Notes under the pieces: model-generated
What the model was told of the DNA's origin: nothing
Seen by the model: only the letters and a program-made list of their open reading frames with translations
The model's database searches: none
Shown: piece after piece, positions 9,977 to 18,056 of the stretch
How positions within the stretch are numbered: position 1 is the stretch's first letter
Layout: each line of letters opens with the position of its first letter
DNA from: Methanospirillum lacunae
GTDB taxonomy: Archaea; Halobacteriota; Methanomicrobia; Methanomicrobiales; Methanospirillaceae
Direction: 5' to 3'
Assembly (NCBI RefSeq): GCF_003173355.1
Contig: NZ_QGMY01000002.1
Location: 62,001-126,000 of the forward strand
DNA: 64,000 bases
Translations under genes and position numbers: made by a program

Positions 9977-10189
9977 ATGCCTTACACATGGAAAACTGAG
10001 GTTGATGTTGATGAAACGATTGTTGTACTCATGAATGTTCTTGATAAGAATACAGAACTGCCAAATTGGCTTGTTTGCACAATAAATGGGTCAATATCTG
10101 ATTCTAAACCGGAAATCGTCAAGTATTTCTTCGAAGAAGTGAAACAGCACATTCCTGCAGCCTTGAAATATTTTGAAACTACGATGTAG
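9977..10189 (+). CDS. Small conserved-looking hypothetical protein
   Basis: A 70-residue soluble protein, mildly acidic, with MPYTWKTEVDVDETIVVL at the start and a predicted helical end (EIVKYFFEEVKQHIPAALKY). GATGGAGGATGA upstream gives a strong ribosome-binding site. I do not recognise the family. It lies alone between a structured leader and an IS66 remnant. Confidence 0.55.
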   Translation: MPYTWKTEVDVDETIVVLMNVLDKNTELPNWLVCTINGSISDSKPEIVKYFFEEVKQHIPAALKYFETTM

Positions 10190-10439
10190 GAGAATATATG
10201 GTATTTAGTTCCTTCCCTTTTAAAATCATGTAGGTAGGGATCGGGAGAATCGTTTCTTGGAAATAAATATGAAGTGAGGGGATCTGAACCCGATAACCAA
10301 TGTTGGATGATACCAGTTATTTTCGTTCTAGAATTGCATGAATTTTATCCCTGATCTTGAATCGTGACTATTTTACCCCTCTTAATGTTTTCTAAACTAT
10401 CAACTCCCCTTCTCTTCAAATTTACCCGTTTTCGCTCAA

Positions 10440-10673
10440 ATGCTCTATAATTTTCAAAACATCTTTAAATTTCAGCTTATACCTGTTTTTATCGGAATGG
10501 AACTACCTGAAGAGATCAAATCCAATTTTTCAGAGAGGGATATCCGGATGATGAAGGTAAAAATAAAAATCTCCGGGGGGGGGTTCAGGGATCGAGCAAC
10601 CGCTGAAGCAGTACCTTTGATCAGAGGTTGCATCTCACCAACCTGGAAGAATGGGAAAAGTATTGCAGGCTAA
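10440..10673 (+). pseudogene. C-terminal remnant of an IS66-family transposase
   Basis: The segment FSERDIRMMKVKIKISGG, then FR and AEAVPLIRGCIS..KNGK, matches the conserved end of IS66 transposases (pattern N-x-x-E-R-D-x-R-x-x-K-x-K-x-K-I-S-G-G-F-R, then A-E-x-x-x-x-I-R-x-x-I-S-T-x-x-K). A run of nine G bases near 10576 inserts an extra Gly and distorts the motif. The N-terminal and catalytic parts are absent, and so are visible terminal repeats. Confidence 0.55.
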
Positions 10674-10925
10674 TGGCAAGATATCTGTGTAATACAATAT
10701 GTAGGTCTATTTTTCGGCTAAATTTCCTTTCTCCATTTGATTACAAAAATTGTTTCACAATTTGATATTAAGGCAAGATTCTATCGTTTATCATTTAGAA
10801 TGACCTTCGTTCAAGATTTCTCCTTATTACGTAAGTTGTGAATCAGTGAGGATCTTGACGATGAAAGATTCTAAGACTGATTAGCAATCAGCGGATTCTC
10901 TGTCTTACTTCTGAAACCAGAAAAA

Positions 10926-11825
10926 ATGAAGATGATACTAATGAAATATTGTAATCTGAATAAACCATACAGAGTTGTAGCCTTAATGGCCATATTGGTG
11001 CTTTTTATCGTTACGTTAACTTTAGCCGTTGATACCCCTAACAATTCGCAGGAGACTGGAACTTTCAGTTATACATACGATACACAGTACACCCATTTAA
11101 AGGCAATTGAAGTTAATGCTCCGTATGAAGGGATACCAAAACCACTTGATAAAAAGCCTTCTTTTGGATATGTACAGCCCTGGGACGGATATGTTACAAA
11201 CTGTACATTAATTGATAAAGATATGTGCATGTATTTCCCGGCGCAGACATCAAATATAAAACCGGACGAGACATATGCCGGAATTGAAGTTGGGGACAAT
11301 CAGTGGCAGAAAATGGCCGGTGAAGAAGCACTGTTGTCTGTTCAGCATAATGGCGGACCATTCGGTGCAGTTATTGTACAGATCGATGATGAAACGGGTG
11401 AAGTTATCAGGTACTGGAGAAATCACAATCATGTCACTGAATGGAATGACCCAACTGCTCATGCAGAAGTAACAACAATAAAGGCGGCATGCCAAGAACT
11501 CGGGGTATTTGAACTGGGAACAATCAGGAAAGAAGTTTCAAAACTCCCACAAAAAGGAAATACGTCACATTGCGAGCTCTATGTGAATGCTGAGCCCTGT
11601 CCCATGTGCTATGGCGCAATATTCTGGGCCAATCTGTCGACAGTGGTTTATGGTGCAACCCGTTATGATGCGGCTGTAGAAGGCGTGAATTTTGGAGATG
11701 CGGCACTATATGGGGAGCTTCAGAAACCATATAAAGACAGAACAAGAACGGTTCGTCAGGCAACATCAGCGAATTCATTGGATGCTTTTAACGAGTGGAA
11801 ACGGGTACAGAAGATAGACTACTAA
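10926..11825 (+). CDS. Exported cytidine/guanine deaminase-like enzyme
   Basis: A 299-residue protein. Residues of about 12-38 form a signal peptide or anchor (RVVALMAILVLFIVTLTLA). From about residue 125 it has the zinc-dependent nucleoside/nucleobase deaminase fold: the H-A-E motif in DPTAHAEVTTIKAAC and the P-C-x-x-C motif in NAEPCPMCYGAIFWANL, followed by YGATRYDAAVEGVNFGD. The end resembles guanine deaminases of the CDA superfamily. The catalytic His, Glu and two Cys are intact. What is odd is the location: enzymes of this family are normally cytoplasmic, while this one should lie outside the membrane. The start could also be the ATG at 10932 or 10941. Confidence 0.8.
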   Translation: MKMILMKYCNLNKPYRVVALMAILVLFIVTLTLAVDTPNNSQETGTFSYTYDTQYTHLKAIEVNAPYEGIPKPLDKKPSFGYVQPWDGYVTNCTLIDKDMCMYFPAQTSNIKPDETYAGIEVGDNQWQKMAGEEALLSVQHNGGPFGAVIVQIDDETGEVIRYWRNHNHVTEWNDPTAHAEVTTIKAACQELGVFELGTIRKEVSKLPQKGNTSHCELYVNAEPCPMCYGAIFWANLSTVVYGATRYDAAVEGVNFGDAALYGELQKPYKDRTRTVRQATSANSLDAFNEWKRVQKIDY

Positions 11826-12000
11826 GGTTCAGATCCTTGTACTCTCCGTATTGGTAGATGTAGGGGGAACCAACCTGCACAATGTTAAGAACAGTCACAA
11901 AGAAACCATCAAATAATGACCTCCGGGTCACAGACCTATTTTTTCATCCATCAATCAATTACCGAGTGATAATAAAATCCGGTTTGAATTTCCAGAGGAA
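11826..12000. other. Intergenic, nothing identified
   Basis: Part of the decayed segment between the exported deaminase and the slipin. No gene or structure could be supported. Confidence 0.3.
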
Positions 12001-12150
12001 CTAGTCTTTGTTGTTACGTTCGGCAATGGTACCGGGTAAAATGGTATCTTCCGGTCTGATAAGTTCATGGGTGTTTCTATACAGTCGGGCAATAATTCTT
12101 TCGTGATCAGAGTTGAAATAAAACCCACAGACGATTTGAAGTCTGGTCAT
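12001..12150 (-). CDS. Possible 49-residue protein or gene fragment
   Basis: An ATG frame of 50 codons reading MTRLQIVCGFYFNSDHER to a TAG, with a realistic amino-acid mix (HELIRPEDTILPGTIAER). It is too short to assign. It lies just downstream, on the same strand, of a frameshifted pseudogene, but in a different frame. It may be a fragment of a larger lost gene rather than a functional small protein. Confidence 0.3.
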   Translation of the reverse strand: MTRLQIVCGFYFNSDHERIIARLYRNTHELIRPEDTILPGTIAERNNKD

Positions 12151-12235
12151 CTCTGTACTCACTTCGGGCTGTTAGAGATCCGTAAACTATTCAAGTTCAC
12201 ATGAAGTCGGTTCGAAGCCCCAAAAAAGAGAACGA

Positions 12236-12678
12236 CTATTCATATCTCAGTGTTTTAGGAGATTTAAACAGGAAATGAACTATCTCCTCTTCAATATCTC
12301 CTTGAACCGTCTCCAGCAGATTCCAGTTCGCTGAAGTAGCATGAACTATGTACCGGTGGGAAATAAGATGGATACAAAGTAATCCACGGAAGCTGTGCAA
12401 TCTTCATTGGACAGGGTGTAAAAGAGCCCTAAATCGATGACGGTATTGAAGGTCATATGATCTTGAAAAGGTCTGTGGTTCAGGATAAGAAATTATACGA
12501 GAAATCCTCTTTCAGTAACCTTTTGATTAGCCGGGGGAGGAGTCAATCCCGATACTTCATACTCTTCACCTGTAACAGAGAGGGCATGCTCGTGGTAAAT
12601 ATGATGATTGAGTGACAGATGAGTATTTGGGTTGCTCGTAATCCTTACGCGAGGTAATTTACAAGTGGTATGAACCAT
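12236..12678 (-). pseudogene. Broken gene with an internal stop and a frameshift
   Basis: On the minus strand one frame runs from the ATG at 12678 (MVHTTCKLPRVRITSNPN) to a TAA at 12493-12495. It then continues in the same frame as LNHRPFQDHMTFNTVIDLG to SVDYFVSILFP. A missing base in the C-run at 12358-12360 (+ strand GGG) would join this to HRYIVHATSANWNLLETVQG, then DIEEEIVHFLFKSPKT, ending at the TAG at 12236. Joined, it is about 145 coding-like residues with one premature stop and one frameshift. The family was not recognised. Confidence 0.5.
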
Positions 12679-13300
12679 TACTTTTCTTTTGATTAAAACA
12701 CATATCTTTCAACTAACCAGATTTCAGATGCATATTTTCATGTTTAGTTTCAATAATTGTATCATAACCGAATCTATTTACCGTTCTTTTCCCCTCTGGA
12801 AATCTTTAGAGAGAAATGATGGGATCAAGACAGATACAGCATCATCAAAGTTCGTGCGGAGTTGTTGCCTTACACAGAGGAGATGAATGCAACGGGTTTG
12901 AAGGGAACCGTTTGGATCAGTCTCTAAAAGAGGCGGTAATCTATGGAAGTGCCATTTATTTCACTCGAAACCATCCCTGTTGTCCAGATGTAACTGTTCA
13001 GGGAGAACCGATTTATAATAGCAGATATTGAATTTCTGCGGCCTTAATCTTTAGAATGGGGGAATAAACGATTACCCGGAAATTATTGCAATGATGAGTC
13101 GGGACTTTGTCAGGTATAGTAATCGAGTTTACCGTTCAATAGATTTTGTCACCGATTCGAACCTCGGTTGTTTTTTCAGCTGGACAGAAAATAGTGTGTA
13201 GATTTCTTCAGTTCAGGTTATGGACCCTGAATATGAGATCCTGAATCTGGTCTTTGTATGGGAGTTGTTATGAGCGGGGAGACAACCTCCTCTCCTCTCA
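12679..13300. other. Decayed intergenic region
   Basis: Holds short coding-like frames on the plus strand but no credible gene. One at 12816-13031 contains AIYFTRNHPCCPDVTVQGEP. Another at 13091-13201 (MMSRDFVRYSNRVYRSIDF) continues past its TAG to 13272. I take these to be gene remnants, in line with the pseudogene and insertion-sequence fragments nearby. Confidence 0.35.
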
Positions 13301-14131
13301 TCACAATGGCTCTTGAGTATCAGGTTCTTTTGTATCCTCACGCTGTATCATTTTTGCAAGTGCAATGGTGCCGGTTGTATCTCCAAGGGTCATCGTTTCG
13401 AGAGCAGTAGATGGGACCATGACAATGGTTGAATGTCCGCCCTTTAATCCTTCATACAGCATGTTCATTGCTCTGAGGTGAAGAGCAGTGGGATTGTTCT
13501 CATAACTTTTCGCAGCCATTTCAAATTTCTCAGCAATTTGTCGCTCAGAGTCAGCGAGAATGACCCGTGCCTGCCGCTCACGTTCGGCCTGTGCCTGCAT
13601 GGACATTGCATCCTGAAGTGCTCCCGGAATCACCACATCACGGATCTCAACAGACATAATGCTAATTCCCCATCCTCTTACTCTGTCTCCAATTAACCGC
13701 TGTAGTTCATTGTCTATAGCCTCTCTCCCGGTAAGCATATCTGAAAGAACTGTTTTTCCGATAACATCCCTGAGGGCAGTCTGAGATGCCAGCGAAATTG
13801 ATTGCATGTAGTCCTTGACTTCCAGTGCCGCTTTTTCTACGTCAACAACCTGCCAGAATAAGACTGCATCTACATTGACCGGAACGGTGTCTTTCGTCAA
13901 GGTCTGTTCTGCTTTGAATGAAGTAGTGATCACCCGGAGATCAATAACATAGGGGATCCGGTTTACGAAGGGAATGATAATAAACAATCCGGGACCCTTT
14001 ATGCCTACGAATTTTCCCAGAAAAAGGATTACCGCCCGTTCCCACTGATTTACAATCCGGATTGCCATAATGAGAATTGCAATAATTACTACCAGAATTA
14101 CTGCAAGAATGAGAAGAGTAAATATGTCCAT
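13301..14131 (-). CDS. Slipin/stomatin-like SPFH membrane protein
   Basis: 276 residues. An N-terminal membrane anchor (residues 4-26, LLILAVILVVIIAILIMAI) leads into an SPFH/Band 7 domain with the stomatin phrases QWERAVILFLGKF, GPGLFIIIPFVN, DTVPVNVDAVLFWQV and WGISIMSVEIRDVVIP. A C-terminal coiled coil follows (QAQAERERQARVILADSERQ). AGGAGG precedes the ATG. These proteins organise membrane microdomains and often pair with an NfeD-type protease partner, which is not seen here. The end carries an extra Glu/Thr-rich tail. Confidence 0.9.
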   Translation of the reverse strand: MDIFTLLILAVILVVIIAILIMAIRIVNQWERAVILFLGKFVGIKGPGLFIIIPFVNRIPYVIDLRVITTSFKAEQTLTKDTVPVNVDAVLFWQVVDVEKAALEVKDYMQSISLASQTALRDVIGKTVLSDMLTGREAIDNELQRLIGDRVRGWGISIMSVEIRDVVIPGALQDAMSMQAQAERERQARVILADSERQIAEKFEMAAKSYENNPTALHLRAMNMLYEGLKGGHSTIVMVPSTALETMTLGDTTGTIALAKMIQREDTKEPDTQEPL

Positions 14132-14603
14132 GGTTATGCCTCCTGGAATGAACTGATATCCGAGTGATCAATCCATCACATCGAAGATGGCATCAGATTA
14201 CAAACATGAGGTATTCTCCTGATAAGTTGAGTTAATCTTCAGATATTTGCTGAAGATACCATATCGTTGAGAATACAATCCATTTCTGTCTGCCCTTCGG
14301 TTGTAAGTGTGTATCCTTTTTTTAACAACTATTGGTTGAGAATCAAAGGGTGAAACAAAAATTGGAGCGTATGGCGATCCTGATTCTAGATCCTGAATGA
14401 CTTTACCATAATCCTGTGTCTATTAATCCAGATATTTTTAAATCAACAGTCACATTCACATCTCGTCCTCGTAGAGTCAGAGGTTTACCCTTTCATGATG
14501 TGGTGGTCTAGTTTTCAGAGAAAGATAATGCAACCTAATCTGACCAGTAATCAGTATATACATATAAATGCTTTCTCATATGATTTGATACCAGAATTCA
14601 GGG
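14132..14603. other. Intergenic region between slipin and P-type ATPase
   Basis: A divergent spacer of about 470 bases holding the promoters of both flanking genes. No small gene or clear RNA structure was seen, apart from the TATA element listed separately. Confidence 0.4.
14554..14567 (+). promoter_or_regulatory. Candidate TATA box for the mgtA-like gene
   Basis: TATATACATATAAA lies about 40-50 bases ahead of the start codon, so transcription beginning about 25 bases downstream of it would leave a short leader. Confidence 0.4.
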
Positions 14604-17192
14604 GTGGTTCCATTGAATAATTCTGTGCACAACAATGCTACGCCAGGTAAAGACTATCACTCTATTTCTATAGACGACCTCTATCTTCAACTCCACTCGT
14701 CTGAACAAGGATTGACTACAGAAGAGGCTGAACGTCAACGAGAGCATCATGGGCGAAATGATATTGCCAGTTCAAAAAAACAATCTCCGATTCTTCAGTT
14801 ACTGGAGCAGTTCAAAAACCCTCTTGTTCTCATTCTGCTTTTTGCCGCGGTTATCTCACTCATCGTTAACGAAGTTACCAACGCAATTATTATTATCAGT
14901 ATTATTCTGATCAGTGTTATCCTTGATTTTTTTCAGAGATACAAGGCCGAGAGTGCTGCAGAGTTACTAATTAAAAAGATCTTAACCCGTGCCAGTGTGA
15001 AACGGAATGGAACAGAACAGGAGATCCCTATTGTTGATCTGGTGCCTGGTGACATTATTTCACTCAAAGCAGGTGATATGATCCCTGCTGATGCCAGATT
15101 AACAAAAACACGTGATTTTTTCGTTAATGAATCATCTCTTACCGGTGAGCCATATCCGGTTGAAAAGAATGACATCCTTTCAGATGTACATAAACCGATA
15201 TCAGAAGCAGAGAATTATGTATTTCTCGGAACCTCTGTGATAAGCGGGATGGCAGAGGCCATTATTACGAAAACCGGCCTGTCTACAGAATATGGGAAAA
15301 TAGCTAAAAAACTGGTAGAACGACCACCTGAAACTGAGTTTGAGCATGGACTCAAACAATTCAGTTACCTGATGTCAAAGTTTGTGTTCAGCCTTGTTAT
15401 TATAGTCTTTTTTATTAATTCATTGTTTAAACAGGATATTTTACAATCACTTCTCTTTTCTGTAGCACTTGCTGTCGGAATGACTCCTGAACTCCTCCCC
15501 ATGATCCTGTCCCTGAATATGACAAAAGGGGCAATTGCTATGTCAGCAAAAGGTGCCATCGTGAAACATCCAGAGTCTATCCAGAATTTTGGGAGTATGG
15601 ATATTCTCTGTACTGATAAGACCGGTACACTAACTGACAATAAGATCGCACTTATGAAACATCTGGATATCGGAGGACAAGACAACGAAAAGGTCCTGCT
15701 GTACTCATATATCAACAGTTATTTCCACACTGGCCTGAAAAACCCCCTTGATGAGGCAATTATTGCGTTCCAGTTTAAAGACACAGATAAGTATCAGAAA
15801 ATTGATGAAATTCCGTTTGATTTTATTCGGAGGCGAACATCAGTTGTTGTCTCCGGAGAATCAGGTCACCTTCTGATAACAAAAGGGGCTCCTGAAGAAA
15901 CATTAGCGATATGTACCCAAATTGAAAAGAATGGTTCAGTTTCTACGTTAACCGAAATAGATCGGAAAACGATTCTGACTCTTTACAACAAACAGAGCAG
16001 TGAAGGATTTCGGACACTTGCAGTATGCTATCGGGACCTGGCCGGAGATCAGAATACATATTCCATTGATGATGAGAAGGAGATGGTAATTCTCGGTCTT
16101 GTAACTTTTATCGATCCTCCTAAAGAGAGTGCGAAGGTATCTATAGAATTGCTTGCAGCATCTGGAATTGAATTAAAAATTCTTACTGGTGATGATGAAT
16201 TAGTAACACAGAAGACCTGCGAACTGATCGGGCTTCCGGTTAAAGGGCATCTATCAGGCAGAGAGGTAGAACATATGGACCAGGAGACACTTGCCAGAGT
16301 GGTGGGGGATGTTACCATCTTCTCACGGGTGACCCCGGTTCAAAAAAATCTCATCATGAACTCCCTGAAACGAAATGGGCACGTAGTCGGATTCATGGGT
16401 GACGGTATCAACGATGCTCCTTCCATCAGGGAAGCTGATGTAGGTATTTCTGTGGAAAATGCGGTTGATATCGCTAAAGAGTCTGCAGATATCATTCTGC
16501 TGAAAAACGATCTTCGACTCCTTCACGATGGGGTTCTTGAAGGGAGAAAGACATTTGGCAATACCATGAAGTATATTCTGATGGGAACAAGCTCAAACTT
16601 TGGGAATATGTTCAGTGTGGCTGGTGCTTCATTTTTCCTTGGATTTCTTCCGATGCTCCCGATTCAGATATTGCTAAATAATCTCCTTTATGATATATCT
16701 GAATCTGCAATTCCAACTGATAATGTAGACCGGTCTTATATCGCCTCTCCGAAAAAATGGGATATTGAGTTTATCAAAAAATTTATTTTTGTTTTTGGTC
16801 CAATAAGTTCTCTGTTCGATATTCTCACGTTTTGCATTCTTCTCTTTGTCTTTAACGCTGATCCTTCCCTTTTTCAAACTGCCTGGTTTATCGAGTCGAT
16901 ATGTACCCAGACCCTGATTATATTTGTTATCCGCACAAGGATTGTTCCATTTTATAAGAGTAAACCAAGTATACCCCTCATGATAAGTACCTTGCTTATT
17001 GTGGCTGTTTCCTGTATATTGCCATTCACTGTCATAGGTAGTATCTTTGGATTCGTACAACCTCCGGTTTCGTTCTTTGCAGTACTAGTTGGACTGGTGA
17101 CTGGATATCTGGTTTTAGTTGAAGTGGTGAAAAAATGGTTTTACAATAAATATTCGCTTTTTATCGAGAGGAAACGAGTAATTCTTGAGTAA
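14604..17192 (+). CDS. mgtA: MgtA/MgtB-type P-type ATPase (probable Mg2+ importer)
   Basis: A P3B-type ATPase of 862 residues. The phosphorylation motif DKTGTLT lies at about residue 338. The actuator motif is NESSLTGEPYPVEK, the hinge is VVGFMGDGINDAPSIREADVG, and the nucleotide-domain KGAPE is present. The membrane signature TPELLPMILSLNMTKGA is typical of Mg2+ transporters rather than Ca2+ or heavy-metal pumps. About ten hydrophobic segments are visible, six of them after the hinge. It should bring Mg2+ into the cell at the cost of ATP. The start is GTG at 14604 or TTG at 14613; GGGGTGGT before the latter makes it attractive. It is convergent with the NRPS operon and unlikely to belong to it. 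Confidence 0.9.
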   Translation: MVPLNNSVHNNATPGKDYHSISIDDLYLQLHSSEQGLTTEEAERQREHHGRNDIASSKKQSPILQLLEQFKNPLVLILLFAAVISLIVNEVTNAIIIISIILISVILDFFQRYKAESAAELLIKKILTRASVKRNGTEQEIPIVDLVPGDIISLKAGDMIPADARLTKTRDFFVNESSLTGEPYPVEKNDILSDVHKPISEAENYVFLGTSVISGMAEAIITKTGLSTEYGKIAKKLVERPPETEFEHGLKQFSYLMSKFVFSLVIIVFFINSLFKQDILQSLLFSVALAVGMTPELLPMILSLNMTKGAIAMSAKGAIVKHPESIQNFGSMDILCTDKTGTLTDNKIALMKHLDIGGQDNEKVLLYSYINSYFHTGLKNPLDEAIIAFQFKDTDKYQKIDEIPFDFIRRRTSVVVSGESGHLLITKGAPEETLAICTQIEKNGSVSTLTEIDRKTILTLYNKQSSEGFRTLAVCYRDLAGDQNTYSIDDEKEMVILGLVTFIDPPKESAKVSIELLAASGIELKILTGDDELVTQKTCELIGLPVKGHLSGREVEHMDQETLARVVGDVTIFSRVTPVQKNLIMNSLKRNGHVVGFMGDGINDAPSIREADVGISVENAVDIAKESADIILLKNDLRLLHDGVLEGRKTFGNTMKYILMGTSSNFGNMFSVAGASFFLGFLPMLPIQILLNNLLYDISESAIPTDNVDRSYIASPKKWDIEFIKKFIFVFGPISSLFDILTFCILLFVFNADPSLFQTAWFIESICTQTLIIFVIRTRIVPFYKSKPSIPLMISTLLIVAVSCILPFTVIGSIFGFVQPPVSFFAVLVGLVTGYLVLVEVVKKWFYNKYSLFIERKRVILE

Positions 17193-17272
17193 AAAATATT
17201 TTAGTCTTGAAGGTGAAGAAATCTCAATTCACATTTCAGACTACAGTCAGCACACTTGCAGAAATATCTATA

Positions 17273-18040
17273 CTAAACCTCCTTCCCTTCATCAGATAGA
17301 ATAAGGGATTCAGACGATGTACGCACTATGACCGATGCCTGGTAATCTCTCTGGACCTGGATTCGATATGCATACCATTCACTTCCTTGAGATGAGAACG
17401 TACCTTCTCCATCACAGAGATCACTCATAACTGGCATGTTCTCAACCGGAAGAGAAAACCCAAGTCCAAGGGCTTTGCAATATGCTTCTTTTAGTGCCCA
17501 TATCCGAAAGAATTCATGACGTAATTCATCACCGCTGAATTTGGCAAGATATGAGGAGTCAACTGATCCGAAAACGCGATTTGCGATCTTCATCTCCGGG
17601 AAATTATCAGATTCAAATTGAATATCAACACCAATATCCCTGTTTTTGCAAATACCAAAAAGGAGTATTTCATGAGAGTGGGATGTGTTGAAAGTTACCC
17701 CATCTGGATTCTGATTGGAAATGAACGGTTTTCCGTATTGATTTGTCCTAAACTGTATCTCTGCTGGTGTAATCGAGATATATCTGCTCAGAATTACTCT
17801 TCGAAAGCCATTTGATACGATAAAAAAAGAACGCCTGTTTTGATCGTACATATCATCTACACGTTTTTTCTCTTCCATAGAGAGATATGAATAGAACCTG
17901 TCAGTATCCTGGATAAAAGCAGGAAGATGTATCTCATACAGATCAACAGCATCAGGGGCTGTTCGCCTGATACTGCACCATGAGTTCGGCCTGTTAAGAG
18001 TATAATGGCAAATTGGGGGGATATTCTCTGAATGAATCAT
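17273..18040 (-). CDS. Sfp-type 4'-phosphopantetheinyl transferase
   Basis: A 255-residue enzyme of the Sfp/Gsp class. The magnesium-binding motif is GVDIQFESDN, and the second signature is FRIWALKEAYCKALGLGFSLP (W-x-x-K-E-A-x-x-K-A-x-G). The N-terminal half includes the loop FNTSHSHEILLFGI. It moves phosphopantetheine from CoA to the serine of carrier domains, here the two T domains of the adjacent NRPS. It begins 16 bases after the synthetase and ends the operon. This length (about double that of AcpS) and the partner gene make the assignment secure. Confidence 0.93.
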   Translation of the reverse strand: MIHSENIPPICHYTLNRPNSWCSIRRTAPDAVDLYEIHLPAFIQDTDRFYSYLSMEEKKRVDDMYDQNRRSFFIVSNGFRRVILSRYISITPAEIQFRTNQYGKPFISNQNPDGVTFNTSHSHEILLFGICKNRDIGVDIQFESDNFPEMKIANRVFGSVDSSYLAKFSGDELRHEFFRIWALKEAYCKALGLGFSLPVENMPVMSDLCDGEGTFSSQGSEWYAYRIQVQRDYQASVIVRTSSESLILSDEGKEV

Positions 18041-18056
18041 AACAGATCTGCTTCCA

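Noticed and set aside
16674-17060. 128-codon minus-strand frame in mgtA
   Set aside because: Antisense to a well-conserved P-type ATPase; no motif.
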